Below, piece by piece: positions 22,387 to 39,890 of a stretch of DNA of 64,000 nt. The notes beneath the pieces are model-generated. The model did not search any database. It was not told where the DNA came from and saw only the letters and a program-made list of their open reading frames with translations. Source of the DNA: Callorhinus ursinus (taxonomy: Eukaryota > Chordata > Mammalia > Carnivora > Otariidae); the NCBI RefSeq assembly GCF_003265705.1, contig NW_020312867.1:10453228-10517227 (forward strand), written 5' to 3'. The position numbers and the translations under genes were made by a program. Position 1 is the first letter of the stretch, and each line of letters begins with the position of its first letter.

Positions 22387-22567
22387 CTTTTTTTTTTTTT
22401 TTTTAAAGATTTTATTTACTTGACAGAGAGAGAGAGTGGCAGAGGGAGAGGGAGAAGCAGGCTCCCGGTTGAGCAGGGAGCCCAATGTGGGACTCGATCC
22501 CAGGACCTTGAGATCATGACTTGGGCCAAAGGCAGATGCTTAACTGACTGAGCCACCCAGGTGCCCC
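22387..22567 (-). mobile_element. Can-SINE 24, third of three in a row
   Basis: Antisense copy flanked by 'ctcaacatttctt' (22373-22385 and 22567-22579). It ends about 350 bp before PANK2 exon 2. Confidence 0.92.
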
Positions 22568-22837
22568 TCAACATTTCTTATTTAAGCCAAGGGGAAGGAT
22601 ATAGATTTTCATTCTCAATCTTTCTTTTTTTTTACCCCAGAGTTGAGGTTCATGGGTAGTCACTTCGTTGTTTTTTAATATTTCATAGTATATTTTGGGC
22701 TTATCTGTTCAATAGGGTTAGGTTGGGTTGGCCCAGTATTCTGATTTTTTTTTTAATATGTGTTTCCAAATCAGAATCCTATTTCTTTATCCAAACCCCT
22801 TTTTGTATTTATAGTCCTTGGAAACCTCAAGGTATGA

Positions 22838-23281
<444 letters not shown>

Positions 23282-23312
23282 TAGCTTATATACAATTTAT
23301 GGTAATCTGATT

Positions 23313-23530
23313 TTTTTAAATGATTTATTTATTTGAGAGAGAGCAAGTGGGGTGTGTGAGCGTGTGTGAGGAGGGGCAGAGGGAGAGGGAGAGAGAATCT
23401 TCAGGCAGACTCCCCGCTGAGCACAAAGCCTGGCAATGGGGCTGGATCCCATGACCCATGACCCATGAGATCATGACCTGAGCAGGAACCAAGAGTCGGA
23501 CGCTCAACCAACTGAGCCACCCGGGTGTCT
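23313..23530 (-). mobile_element. Can-SINE 25, next to PANK2 exon 2 donor
   Basis: Antisense copy with duplication 'tggtaatctgatt', beginning 43 bp after the exon 2 splice donor. Confidence 0.92.
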
Positions 23531-23829
23531 TGGTAATCTGATTGTTAAAAATAATACCAAGAGCAAGTGGTGGAATCATTTCTGTTTCTAATAGAACTTG
23601 AATTTTCTTGAGTCTGATTAAGATTAGATAGATGTAAATGAGTGGTAGTCAGGAGTTAGCCATCTAGAGATTGTTGTGGAGTTTACTTTTTGCCCAGTTC
23701 AGATAAGTTGATGAGGATCAACCACCAGAGCATTTTGTTGTTCTTCTAGTGTTGAAAAAATAGCAAAGCTGTGATAAGCAGACTGAAGAATTATCTATGA
23801 GGAACAGGTCATTAAGTCTTGAACAGTGA

Positions 23830-23932
23830 GGGGCATCTGGCTGGCTCAGTTGGAAGAGCATGCAACTTCTAATCTTGGGGATGTGAGTTTGAGCACCATT
23901 TTGGGTAGAGATTACTAAAAAAAAAAAAAAAA
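23830..23932 (+). mobile_element. Short SINE 26
   Basis: Short type lacking the CT-rich part, flanked by 'cttgaacagtgag'/'cttgaacaatgag'. Confidence 0.85.
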
Positions 23933-23963
23933 CTCTTGAACAATGAGATTGGGAAATAATTTT

Positions 23964-24055
23964 GGGGAGTTTGGCTGGCTCAGTTGGTGGAACATGTGAC
24001 TCTTGCTCTCAGGGTTGTGAGTTCAAGCCCCATGCTGGGCATGGAGCCTACTTAA
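23964..24055 (+). mobile_element. Short SINE 27
   Basis: Short type ('gttggtggaacatgtgact'). The outer flanks 'aaataatttt' also enclose SINE 28. Confidence 0.8.
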
Positions 24056-24065
24056 AAAAAATAAT

Positions 24066-24250
24066 AGGGCACCTGGGTGGCTCAGTTGGTTAAGCTTCTG
24101 CCTTCGGCTCAGGTCATGATCTGGGGTCCTGGGATCGAGCCCTGAGTCGGGCTCCCTGCTCACTGGGGAGTCTGCTTCTCCCTCTTCCTGCCCCCTGCTC
24201 TTGTTCTCTCTCTCTCTCAAATAAATAAATAAATAAATCTTTTAAAAAAT
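24066..24250 (+). mobile_element. Can-SINE 28, in the tail of SINE 27
   Basis: Sense full-length copy flanked by 'aaaaaataat' from the A tail of SINE 27. Confidence 0.9.
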
Positions 24251-25308
24251 AATTAAGTAAAATAATTTTTGAAAATGTCATTTCATGTCATAAAATTGTT
24301 TCTCATCTCATCTACCACATAATTTCTCCTGTTCCCCTCTGTTTTCTTGGCAAGTTTACTATTTAAAAAAAACAAGGAACTCTGGTCCAAAGCAGTGGCT
24401 TTTTGGTCTCAGGGCTGGTTGGAAATGGTTAACAGCGGAGCCTCCTCTCCCCAAATGCCTTCTGATGCCTTCTGTGCTGTGTTCTTGTAATAGGAGTCTC
24501 TGAATCGTGGGGACACTGGTGGGGTGCCAGTGGGTACCTGCTTTTGTTTTCATTTAGTCAACACTCTGCAGAGTCTTGAGGCTAGGTCCTTTAAGGTGGA
24601 TGTGGGGATGGGGTAGGTGGGAGAGTGGACAAGTGAGTTGGCCAAGACTGGGACCTTCAGGGGGCAGTATAGATTGAAAATACCTTCAGTGACCATGTTT
24701 TTAATGTCACTAATGAGAATGTTATTCTAGAGATTCTGCCTTTGCCTTTGTCAGTTTACCTTTTTTTTCTCCATGTGTCATTGTATGGTTTGTGACCTTA
24801 GCCTCTTTCTTTGTTTTCTGTCTCCTGACTTTGTCTTATCACTGACCATAATTGACATGATTTTTTTAAACAAGTTTCTGTATTCTTTGCTTGGATTTCT
24901 TTTGGTTGTTGGTTTTCAGTGGTTTCTCTTCCACGCATGAGTAAAGGGGAAGTGTAACTGGAGGAGAGATGATCCCCTCCTTTGCGGAAGCTTCATAGTG
25001 GACTCTGGATCATAATTGATACGTAACAGAGAAAAGCTTTCTCTGGGACCCTGTAGAGATGCCCTTTGGAACATATTTGAAAATCATTCAGGTTGTTACC
25101 AGAGGTTCAGCATTGTGTGGTAATTTAAGGGGAGGGTGCAAAGAGGATTTTAGACCTTGGGAATTGGTTCTTAGGCTGTCGGGGTTTCTCATCTGTATGC
25201 ACGCACCAGTGCTGTACTTGAAAATTGTAGGAAAATGAAATGCCCGTCAAATGCTGTTTGTGCATTAGGAGTGACTAGTATTTAATAAACTACAGTGAAA
25301 TATTTTTT

Positions 25309-25522
25309 ATTTTTATTTATTTTTATTTTTTTAAAAGATTTTATTTATTTATTTGAGAGAGAGAGAGAATGAGAGATAGGAAGCACGAGAGGGAAGAGGG
25401 TCAGAGGGAGAAGCAGACTCCCCGCTGAGCAGGAAGCCCAACGCGGGACTCGATCCCGGGACTCCAGGATCATGACCCGAGCCGAAGGCAGTCGCCTAAC
25501 CAACTGAGCCACCCAGGCGCCC
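25309..25522 (-). mobile_element. Can-SINE 29 (PANK2 intron 2)
   Basis: Antisense copy with a 19-bp duplication 'ctacagtgaaatatttttt' at 25290-25308 and after 25522. Confidence 0.93.
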
Positions 25523-26410
25523 CTACAGTGAAATATTTTTTAAAATACTGAGTTTACCCTGTTGCTTTTTTAATGCAAATCAGATTTCTGAACATACTGG
25601 GTTTGCTTGGTGCAGAACGTACATTATGAATACCTTGTGTTAGTGAAATTAGCTGTGCATTCAGTCATTCTTCATTTAGAGGTGGGGATTCATTAGGAAT
25701 TAGCAGGACACTTCAGGATGACAGGAATTATAGGAAGGAAAAGGAGAGCAACGGCTTGGGCCCCCGTAGACCACCAGTGGAAAGTGATGAAAAGTTCCAA
25801 GTGGAAATGCCAGCACTTGAGATCTCATGTCAGGAAGTCAGTTTTGAATTCATGACAGCTGGGAGGGCACGAGCAGGTACAGTGAGGACAGCGATGAATC
25901 CTCTAGGAGCTTGGGTTTGGTCAGAGGAATAATTTCATAGTCTTACTTAGGGATTAATTAAGGAGTAAGATGAAGGTACCTGTTAACTTCCCTCTCTGCT
26001 GTGGATCTGAATAAATTGACAGTAAATGCAATCAAGTGAGAGTAGAATTAAAGGGGGGGAACTTGCAGGGCTAGACCTGGTTGTAAGTAGAAATCAGTGC
26101 ATTAAGCGGGTCGAGGCAGTTTTCCCTTTGCACATATATGGAGGGTCTGTGCTCCTAAACGTTCACGTGGGTTAGGAGTCCAGGGAGTGAAGTGGGGGTT
26201 TCTTTCTGCCATCTCTCCAGAATCACCACTGTTAGAAGTTGACATACCTTTCTAGTTCTCTGTGCATGACTGTGTATGACACATACCATGTGCATATAAA
26301 CTTGGCTTTAGAAACAGGCAGGTAGGGTCTTTATGAAATGTTACTCAAGTTGCGTTTTTGACAACACATCCTGGAGTTCTTCCCACTTCAGTTCTAAATT
26401 GAAGATCCTT

Positions 26411-26586
26411 GGGCGCCTGGGTGGCTCAGTCGTTAAGCGTCTGCCTTCGGCTCGGGTCATGATTGAGTCCCGCCTTGGGCTCCCTGATCGGCGGGGAGTC
26501 TGCTTCTCCCTTTCCCTCTGCCTGCCGCTCTGCCTACTGTGCTCTCTCTCTCTCTCTGTCAAATAAAATCTTTGAAAAAAAAAATA
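26411..26586 (+). mobile_element. Can-SINE 30 (PANK2 intron 2)
   Basis: Sense copy with duplication 'gaagatcctt' (26401-26410 and 26587-26596). It lacks a short piece of the tRNA-unrelated part. Confidence 0.92.
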
Positions 26587-27191
26587 GAAGATCCTTTTCA
26601 CTCTTAATTGCTGTATAATGCCCCCTAATATGAATAATAATCATTCCTTTATTATTTAAACTGAATGAAGTTGTAAGTTTTGAAACTGCTAAAATCTTCC
26701 CATCCTTCAGGGGCTGTAATCGGTTTAGATAGTGAAAAATCTTGCCTTCTACTTGGACACTTTTCAGCCCTTTGACGTCTGCTTATTAATAATAAAGTGT
26801 GGCCTGCCTTGGTACTGCTCCATAGTCTTGAAGATGGTCTTTAGGAAGGGAGACGTGAGAGTCCCTGTGGCTCCTGCCATGTGTCACCAGGTGTTTGAGA
26901 CACTTGAATTTCTTGGAGTCAGCTTTCTGATTGGGCTGTGATCTCACCTGGCTCCTGACTCCCAGTCCCTGAGCGTAGACCTCTCGTTCTCTGTTTGGGT
27001 CTCAGCATAAGTCTCCGGTTGTGAAGGCGGTTTGTAGGTGGGGTGGAGTTGGGTCTGTCTTGTCACTCTGTCCCTATGTGTGTTGTGTCCAGGTCTGTTC
27101 TGTGAATCATGCATAAATAATCCACATCTGTGAGCATTTCTATGCTTTGTTGAATGGAGTGCCTTATTAAGTGGAGTTTTTATTTGTTTAG

Positions 27192-27485
<294 letters not shown>

Positions 27486-27848
27486 TAGGTCTTTTATATA
27501 AAGGTTACTGCTTATTCTTGATATCCTGATGGGTTAAAAGTGAGTTTTCAGGTATTGCATATAAGTATACTTTTAAGGATCTGTTTAAATTATGTGAAAA
27601 ACATTTTTTTCTGGGATTAGGCAAACAAATAGTTTCTCTTTGAAAATTCTGGTATTGTGACCTACTTTCCTTTAATCTGTATTGCTCAGGATTTCATTAT
27701 CATAGTTCTGTAAAATATCTCATTGTCAGACTCATTGAGCCCCTAGTCCCTACCCTTAGATAGCGTATGATGTGCATATACCATAAAGTTAAAGCTACTA
27801 GGTAGCATCTGCAAGGCAAGATCCCAGGTTTGAAACCGGCCTAGGTTT

Positions 27849-28034
27849 TTTTTTTTTTTTTTAAGATTTTTTGTATTTATTTGAGAGAGAGTACGAGCGG
27901 TGGGGAGGACCAGAGGGAAGGAGAGAGACAAGCAGACTCCCAGCTGAGCAGGGAGCCCAATGTGGGGCTCAGTCTCAGGATCATGACCTGAGCCAAAGGC
28001 AGACGCTTCACCAACTGAGCCACCCAGGCGCCCC
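27849..28034 (-). mobile_element. Can-SINE 31 (PANK2 intron 3)
   Basis: Antisense copy flanked by 'ggcctaggtttt'/'ggcctagatttt'. Confidence 0.92.
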
Positions 28035-28467
28035 TGGCCTAGATTTTATACAGTCAGGCGTGTGTGTGCACGCATACCCACCCACCCACAGGATGGTCTG
28101 AGATCTGGAAGGTGAGGTACTGAGCAACAGACAACTGATTGGGGGAGGGCAGGCTGAAAAGGGAGGGGTGGCAGGCAAGAATGAATTTGTTGCGGTTTAA
28201 GGATTAGGGATCACTTGAGGCAGAACAAGGAGCTGGGGATTGGGATAGACCAGGTTTTTTTCACAGGTGTGAATTAAAAAATGAGATGAGTAATTTTGGG
28301 GGAGAAACACATTAATGGAGGAGTTCTCTGTGCGGTGGGGTTGCTGATGAGCCAGGGTGACCAGGAGTTTGGAGAGACAAAGGAAGGGAGGTGCTAGCGT
28401 GGCCTGGGTGTGGCCGGCAGATCCGCACCTCAGGCTCTTCACACTCAGCAGATGCTCAGACTGTACT

Positions 28468-28542
28468 GGGAGCGTGGGGCCGGGGGCGTGGGGGCGTGGG
28501 GGCGGGGGGGGGGGGGGGGGGGGGTGGGCCCAGGGGCGTGGG
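28468..28542 (+). repeat. G-rich block with 21-G run (PANK2 intron 3)
   Basis: Several runs of 3-5 G separated by C or GT, then 21 uninterrupted G (28504-28524), then further G runs. It fits quadruplex-forming rules on the transcribed RNA sense strand. Confidence 0.85.
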
Positions 28543-28738
28543 CCCTGTGTTTTGCCATTTTGCTTGTTGGCTCATGTGAATATGTATCTATCAAGGTATA
28601 TATCAGGTACCTTGTTTTTTATCTTTCCACAGACTTGCCTGCCAGAGGCATCTGCATGATTAGGTTAGGGCAAGAGTGGGTTGATGTATGAATGTGGTTT
28701 TGTGTTCATAAATATTACCTTCCTGTTCTTATTTTTAA

Positions 28739-28951
<213 letters not shown>

Positions 28952-29014
28952 TAAGGGTCTGTGTGTTCTAAGAAAAACGGGAATAAGGTATTAAGTATTG
29001 GGTGTATCTTTTTC

Positions 29015-29660
29015 CTTTTAAACAGCTTTTATTGAGCTATAATTTACATACTATAAAGTCACCTGTTTAAAGTGTAAAATTTAGTGGTTTTTTGTCTATT
29101 TACCAAATTGTGGAGTCATCACCATAATGTAATTTCAGTACATTTTCATTATCCCAGAAAGAAACCTTCTGTCCATTAGTTGTCATTCATTCCTCATTTC
29201 CCCTCCTTGGTCCTTGGTAAATGCTAATATATTTTCTGTCTTTATAGATTTGCCTGTTCTGGACACTTCATATAAATGGTGTCTTATAATATGAGATTTT
29301 GGTGACTGGCTTCTTTCCACTTAGCATATTTTCAAGGTTCATCCATGTGGTAGCATGAATCAGTACTTTGAATCTCCAGGTGAATTTTAGGATAACCTTG
29401 TCAGTGGCTGCAAAAAGGCAGCTGGGATTTTGATAGGGGTTGTGTTGAATTTGTAGCTCACATTGGGGAGTATTGCCATCTTAACATTATCAAGTGTTCT
29501 GACCTAAGATACGATGTCTTTCCATTTATTTAGAATTTTGCTTTTCTTTTACCTATGTTTTATGGTAGTGGTTTTCAGTGTACAGTTGTTATACTTCTTT
29601 TGTTAAATATATGTCTAACTATTTTCTCTTTGATGCTATTGTAAAGGGAATTTTTTTTTT
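29015..29660 (-). mobile_element. L1M fragment, antisense, internally deleted
   Basis: The antisense 3' UTR section ('ttttattgagctataattta' to 'aaggttcatccatgtgg') is followed directly by antisense ORF2 ('gggattttgataggggttgt'), so the intervening L1 sequence is missing. Confidence 0.7.
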
Positions 29661-29859
29661 ATTTTTAAGATTTTACTCATTTGAGAAAGAGCGTGAATGA
29701 GCAGGGGTGGGGGGAGGAAGAGGGAGAAGCAGACTCCCCGCTGAACAGAGAACCTGACTCAGGGTGATCCCAGGACCCCCAGATCATGACTTGATGAGCC
29801 GAAGGCAGACTGAGCCAAAGGCAGACAGACGCTCAACTGACTGAGCCACCCAGGCACCT
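29652..29859 (-). mobile_element. Can-SINE 32 (PANK2 intron 4)
   Basis: Antisense copy at the end of an L1 fragment, with an internal duplication of 'gagccgaaggcagac'/'gagccaaaggcagac'. Last SINE before the 15-kb SINE-free block. Confidence 0.88.
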
Positions 29860-30544
29860 CGGGGATTGTTTTTTAAATTTCATTCCTGGTTTGTTTAGAA
29901 AAAGTTGTTTTCTGTGTATTATGACATGTGATTTTTTTAATCATAGAAAAAGGACCACACGTATACATGCTTGCGGACTAATTTCGGGGACTTTGTAAAT
30001 GCTGTTGATGTCACATTCTGAGTTTGTGGTATTTGCACATTATTAATCACTTCCATTTCTGATTGGGTTTGTGTTCTGCTCACAGTTATTAATGTAGCAG
30101 TTCTCCTGGTCAGGTACTTTGAAGTACTTTATCTTCTAGGGAAATCTGAAACTCTTAAGGAGTTTACTCTGGGACTCCACTGTCTGCGCTTTTGCTTTGC
30201 TCTGATGGAGCAGTTTCCGACAGAATGTGCCCATTCAGCTGAGCGGAATGGCTGTGCACTTGGGATCGAATTGCCAATAGAGGTGTCTTTCTGGAACTGT
30301 CCCTGGCTGCAGAAGGAGCAATGGTGCCTTAGAGTGGATCTGATGAGATCCTACCTGGATGTGTGAAGATCTGTTATCAAAGCTAGGTTTCAGTGGAAGC
30401 TGCAGGAAAGGCATTTGCTTATTCAGAAGCTTGAGGGCTTTCTTCAGAGTTGTGTTTCTCTTTGAGCAGATGCTCTGTTATTTTGTAATAAAAAGTTTGA
30501 AGATTTGAACAATGTCACATTTGTCTTAGTAGAGTAACATTTAA

Positions 30545-35521
<4,977 letters not shown>

Positions 35522-35572
35522 GGTTATTTTGGAGCCGTTGGAGCACTCCTTGAGCTGTTGAAGATCCCCTGA
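35522..35572 (+). CDS. PANK2: PANK2 exon 7, terminal coding part
   Basis: Acceptor tttttttcag|GGT, then GYFGAVGALLELLKIP and TGA at 35570-35572. This is the C-terminus typical of PANK2 rather than PANK1 or PANK3. Frame and phase follow exon 6 exactly. Confidence 0.95.
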   Translation, partial: GYFGAVGALLELLKIP

Positions 35573-38505
35573 TCGTTACCTGGGGAGGGGTTCCTGGAAC
35601 ATTCCACAGTGGGATCTGTGAACTTTTGTTTTTTAAGAGACTTATTCAATTTTATGATTGTGTACTACCCGAATCAAAGCAAGAAAGGACAAGTGTATTT
35701 TTCTAAGTCATCAAGATAAATCCTTAAAAATTCAGCCTAAACTAGTAACCAGTAAGGAAAGATACATATATAAAAAGTGGACCATGTCCATGGCAGTGAG
35801 GATCTGCGGTGTTGAAGTTGCTCTTCAGTATAGCTTTGTTAACCGCCATGTATATTTAAAATTCAGCGTCACTTACTGGAGCTACTTCAGGGGAGAGCTG
35901 TTCTGTGTTCAGCTGACTGTGGTTTTGTGTCCTGTTGAACTTGCTAGATGTAAGGCAAGCACTGTATGTTGTAATCTAATCACAATGTTGTCAATATGGC
36001 CTTGGAGATCATCATCTGTGCATTAACTGTGGTGTGCATTTAGCCTTTTGTGTGAACATACTGAAAAACATGTTTTATTTCAAGGATCTGCAAACTTGAT
36101 TGGGCAGAGTAATTCTGTATTTGTAACTTTGGCAATTAAGCAACTTTTGGAAGGGCAGTTCCAGGTTACTCTACACTGCAAGTCTGGGAAGGTCTGTTTG
36201 GAAAGATGGGGCTTAGTTTACCCTGGGCAGAATTTCCGGGGGGGGTGGGGGTGGGGGCTGGGAGGTAATTTTGTCTCAAGTGAGTTAAGCTAGTAGAAAA
36301 AACACCACCTGGAAGGCTAAAAACCAGACAGAAGGGGCCTCTTGAATTGACATCTTTTCAGGGAATCGAGAATTTGGTTGTTTCGGGCTGGTAGAAAGTG
36401 AGGAATTGAAGTCCATTGATTAACTCATGGGGAGCAGGGCGGGGTATTTCTGCCTTCCCCTCCTACTTGGGGTCTTTACTTGCCACAAATTGCCAGGCAG
36501 GCTCGCTGGGTAGGACTGCATGAGAGCTGCACGTGCAGACTCAAAAGGTAGCGTGATTAGTCAGGTTTTAAGATGGAGTCTTGGTAGATTGACTTAGAAC
36601 GTTTTCTTTCCGCTGTGCAGAATAATTTAAAAAACTCTTCCCCTTGGAGATAGACCAGCGTTTTGTGTATTTTTGTGTCCGCATCTCTGTTGAAGGCGAT
36701 GAAGGGTCTGTATAAAATCAGCCTTTGAACCAGAAGGAAACCCCAGCCTCTTTGGCGCCTGGGCAGGGGGAGAACTGAAGAAGGTTCCCAGGGTCGCTGA
36801 GGGAGGAGGGTCGGGTCCCTCGGCACCTCTTGCCTTGGCCGCGTGGGGGCAGCAGAGGCACGTAGCAGCCGAAGGCGGCGGCCTGCGGCCCCCTCCCCCC
36901 AGGCCGTTTCCCAGGGGACGTCCCGCCCCTTCACGCAGTTGGGCGCCTGTGGCTTGTGGGTGCTGCCAGCCTGGTGCAGGCAGCAGGGCTGGAGGGACGC
37001 TGCGGGGATGGGACTGGTGGCCCCTGGGGGGCGATCGGTTTCTCTGCTGCTGCCACCCCTCGTGGCGCTTGTGACCCTCAGCCCGAGCCACCTCTAATCT
37101 TGTCCCGTAGCCCTCAGACGCGTTCCCCACGGCCTCCAGAGACAGCGTCACTACCCACTTGCTACTGCACAGTCGTGCTTCTGGAACCCCTTGTGCCCCA
37201 GGCCCTCTCCGCTTGCTCCCCCTCCAGAGACGGTAGCCTGGTCCGTCAGCCGCGAGTTCCTGAGTGGAACAGACATTTCCTGGCCTCGTCGTCAGTTGTG
37301 GCGCAGAGTTCTGGCGGCTCCTGCCCGGCCCGCTGCCACTCCTCAGAGGACGCAGGTGCACCCCGGCCCCCTAAAGGCCGGCAGCTCTGGGCGCGGATTT
37401 CTCAGGTAGCGGCCCCTCCCAGCCGCTGCCGCCTTCCCCTCTCACCGCGGAGTGTCCCTAAGGCCATCCCTGCACATTCTCCTCCCCGAGCCTGAGCCCA
37501 GTTTACGACCACTTCACTCCCTCCGGCTTGTGAGCTTGTGAGATGCGTGTAAGTAAACTCCCCTCTCCAGGCGCCACTGCCCTGTCCCGGCCATGTCCCT
37601 CCCGGTCGGCCCACCGTGAGGGGGCCCGAGGGGCGCCCCCCCCCCCCCACAGGCAGTGTCTGTCGGGGGAGGGGTGGCCCAAACCAAGATGGGCGAGGAA
37701 GGCTCTTAGGGCCGAGTGCTGGCGCGTGGTGGCTGGCGAGGGGGGCGGGAGTCCCGGTGAGGGGATCCAGGCTTGTTGGGGAGGCTTGGTTTTGGACTGT
37801 GTGATTCTGATACCAAAAAGGCAGCGGGGTATTTTAATGGGAGATTTCAGACCCGAGAGGGGTGTGTATCTAGGTGGGAATGTAGTGCGTATGCAGGTAG
37901 AGTGATTAGAACCGCTACAAGGTGGGCAGAGAAGGAAAGGCTGCAAAGTGGCCCAGTGGGGGCCGCAGAGGAGGAGTTCTCTGGCACCCGCATTCAGAGG
38001 AGGTTTAGGAAGTGGTCCAGATGGCCTTGAGGGGAGCACTTTTCCTCCAAGCTGTGGGGCCAGAGCTGAGCTGCAGGGGTCCCAGTGAGGGGTGGTGAGA
38101 AGAAATGGCAGTTGCCACAGGGTGACTTTGGACCGAGAGATGTTTTTTTCTTCTAACAAACAGAATAGTTGGTATTTCCAAGCCTGAGGTGTAGCTAGAG
38201 GGGTGGGGTGGGGCCAGTTCCCCCACCTCAACCCCCTCCCCCCAGCACTGCTGTCCGCATGGGTGAGACCACTGGTGTGTCTAGCCTCACTGTGACCTGG
38301 TGCTCCAGTCCTCACCCTTGACCCCGCACCCCACCCCACTGGAGGGCGCAGGCTGAAAGCTCGCCTTCATCACCGTCCCATGTTGACCAGCCAGCTCACT
38401 TTGATCAGAGCCACACACCTTGACTTTCCAACTCTTGCTACACAGGCTGAAGTGGGGTGTAGGTCGTGACCTCAGGCCCCTCTGAATTACAGGGTGCATA
38501 CTCAA
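35573..38505 (+). other. PANK2 3' UTR and gap to RNF24
   Basis: Sequence just after the PANK2 stop (to about 36100) reads like 3' UTR, AT-rich and free of repeats. There is no AATAAA or ATTAAA on the + strand in this interval, so the cleavage site is unresolved. A G-rich motif is at 36238-36262. From about 36770 to 37700 the DNA is GC- and CpG-rich, with a run of 13 C at 37636-37648. No gene is recognised in 36300-38505. Confidence 0.55.
36238..36262 (+). repeat. G-quadruplex motif downstream of PANK2 stop
   Basis: Runs of 8, 5, 5 and 3 G separated by T, T and CT, matching the G3+N1-7 pattern on the + strand, about 670 bp past the PANK2 stop. Confidence 0.8.
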
Positions 38506-38525
38506 CACATTATTTTCAAAACCTG

Positions 38526-38531
38526 TTTATT
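38526..38531 (-). terminator. RNF24: Poly(A) signal AATAAA, probable RNF24 3' end
   Basis: TTTATT on the + strand reads AATAAA on the - strand. It follows an AT-rich stretch of conserved appearance and precedes more GC-rich intergenic DNA. Cleavage would be expected about 10-30 bases further on, near 38500-38515. Confidence 0.5.
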
Positions 38532-38766
38532 TACATCTGTTTACTTCAATTACATGCATGTTTTGTTTTGAAAACAGGAGTAATTAGCCCAAAATGCATT
38601 AAAATTTTAAAATAGCAATTAAATATACAAAAATATAGCTTACAAAAACTGCGAATGTTTAAAAATATTCTGCTGCAGAATTCTTAGTGTACAAACACGT
38701 CTATGAAACCTGAGGCTCAGCATTTCATAAACCTTTTTTTTTGAGGGAATTATACAAGATCTAGTG

Positions 38767-38792
38767 AATAAAACCCAGAGGGGCTAAATAAA
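38767..38792 (+). terminator. Candidate + strand poly(A) signals inside the RNF24 3' UTR
   Basis: AATAAA occurs at 38767-38772 and 38787-38792. These are the first canonical + strand hexamers after the PANK2 stop (35572), about 3.2 kb downstream. Use by a long PANK2 transcript is inference, and the hexamers may be chance in AT-rich DNA. Confidence 0.25.
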
Positions 38793-39868
38793 CTACAGGA
38801 TTTAAACTACCCCATTCCTGGCAATGATGTCAAGAAACGCAGAGACGACAGTATCAGGAACACTCTTGGAAGACCAGGCCCTCGCCAGGAGAGACTTCCC
38901 TAATCTTGGCCCTGCCTGCTCTGGCAGGGCCTGTGAGGGAAGGGGCACATGGAAGGACAGTGCAGCTGGCCCTAGATGCAGGTCCCCCAGGCTTGTACTG
39001 GCACGGGGAGCAGAAAGGAGTTTCATCAAACTACAGACAGGTCCCTTGACACTGGTGGGGACCACATTCGAGGTCCATGTCCCTGAAGCAGGGTGGGTGT
39101 TCTCCCTGACCCTAGAGCCACAGAAGTGAGTACTAGGTTGGTAAGCCAAGGGTGCGATGCTTGGTCTAAAAGTGGAACAAAACTATTTGCATCTTGCAAC
39201 AAGTTGGGCTCTAAAGGGGAACAAACTGAACGAGCCCCATTTTTCTCCTGTTTTTCTCACTCAAATGGAAGCACATTCCATGGCATATGGGATCTTTCGT
39301 TCGTCTTATCTACTAAAGAACCATTTCCAGTTTTGAACTGCAGATTTCACCAGAATTTAGACATTGTGAATTGAGACACATTCATCTCTTTTACTTAAAA
39401 TTCTTAATAGCCAATGTGGAAGACATTCTAACCCAGAACAAAATACTCAAGTAACAGAAAGTGGCTTTTCACATACAATTCCTTTCAAGTTTCAGGTTAG
39501 GGGCCCAAGCTGCACTTTTAATCCAAGGGAAGAAGGCAGGACGCCAGGCAAGTTGGCAAGGACCAAGGCAGGAGTCCATGCCCCTCCCCGCAGAGCTGCC
39601 TGGAGGAAGCAACTCTATCTCCTGCAGGGGCAAAAGTGGACTTAAGACCTTTTTTTTTTTTTTCTTCAAAGAAAAGGTGACTAGTGGAGTAATTTCTATT
39701 GTCAAATGGAGAAAATTCTGTGGGAAGCATTTTCTTTTTAATGTGTGCATAAAGTGGGGCGGGAAAGGGAGCAGAGTGCATGACCTTGAATAGGACACTG
39801 AAGTGTGTATCTATGGTTAATTTGGAGGAGACTGCCCATCTACCTGCTTAGTATCATCTGAGACATCA

Positions 39869-39890
39869 CCCCCCCCCCCCCCCCCCCCCC
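39869..39890. repeat. 22-C homopolymer in RNF24 3' UTR
   Basis: Uninterrupted C run on the + strand, so the RNF24 mRNA would contain 22 G. Its length may be an assembly or polymerase estimate. Confidence 0.85.

Noticed and set aside
28357..28691. Three overlapping Gly-rich open frames in PANK2 intron 3
   Set aside because: They result from the poly-G block and have no coding support.
36557..38339. Long open frames between PANK2 and RNF24
   Set aside because: GC-biased, repetitive in Pro/Ser/Arg, overlapping on both strands and without similarity that I recognise.
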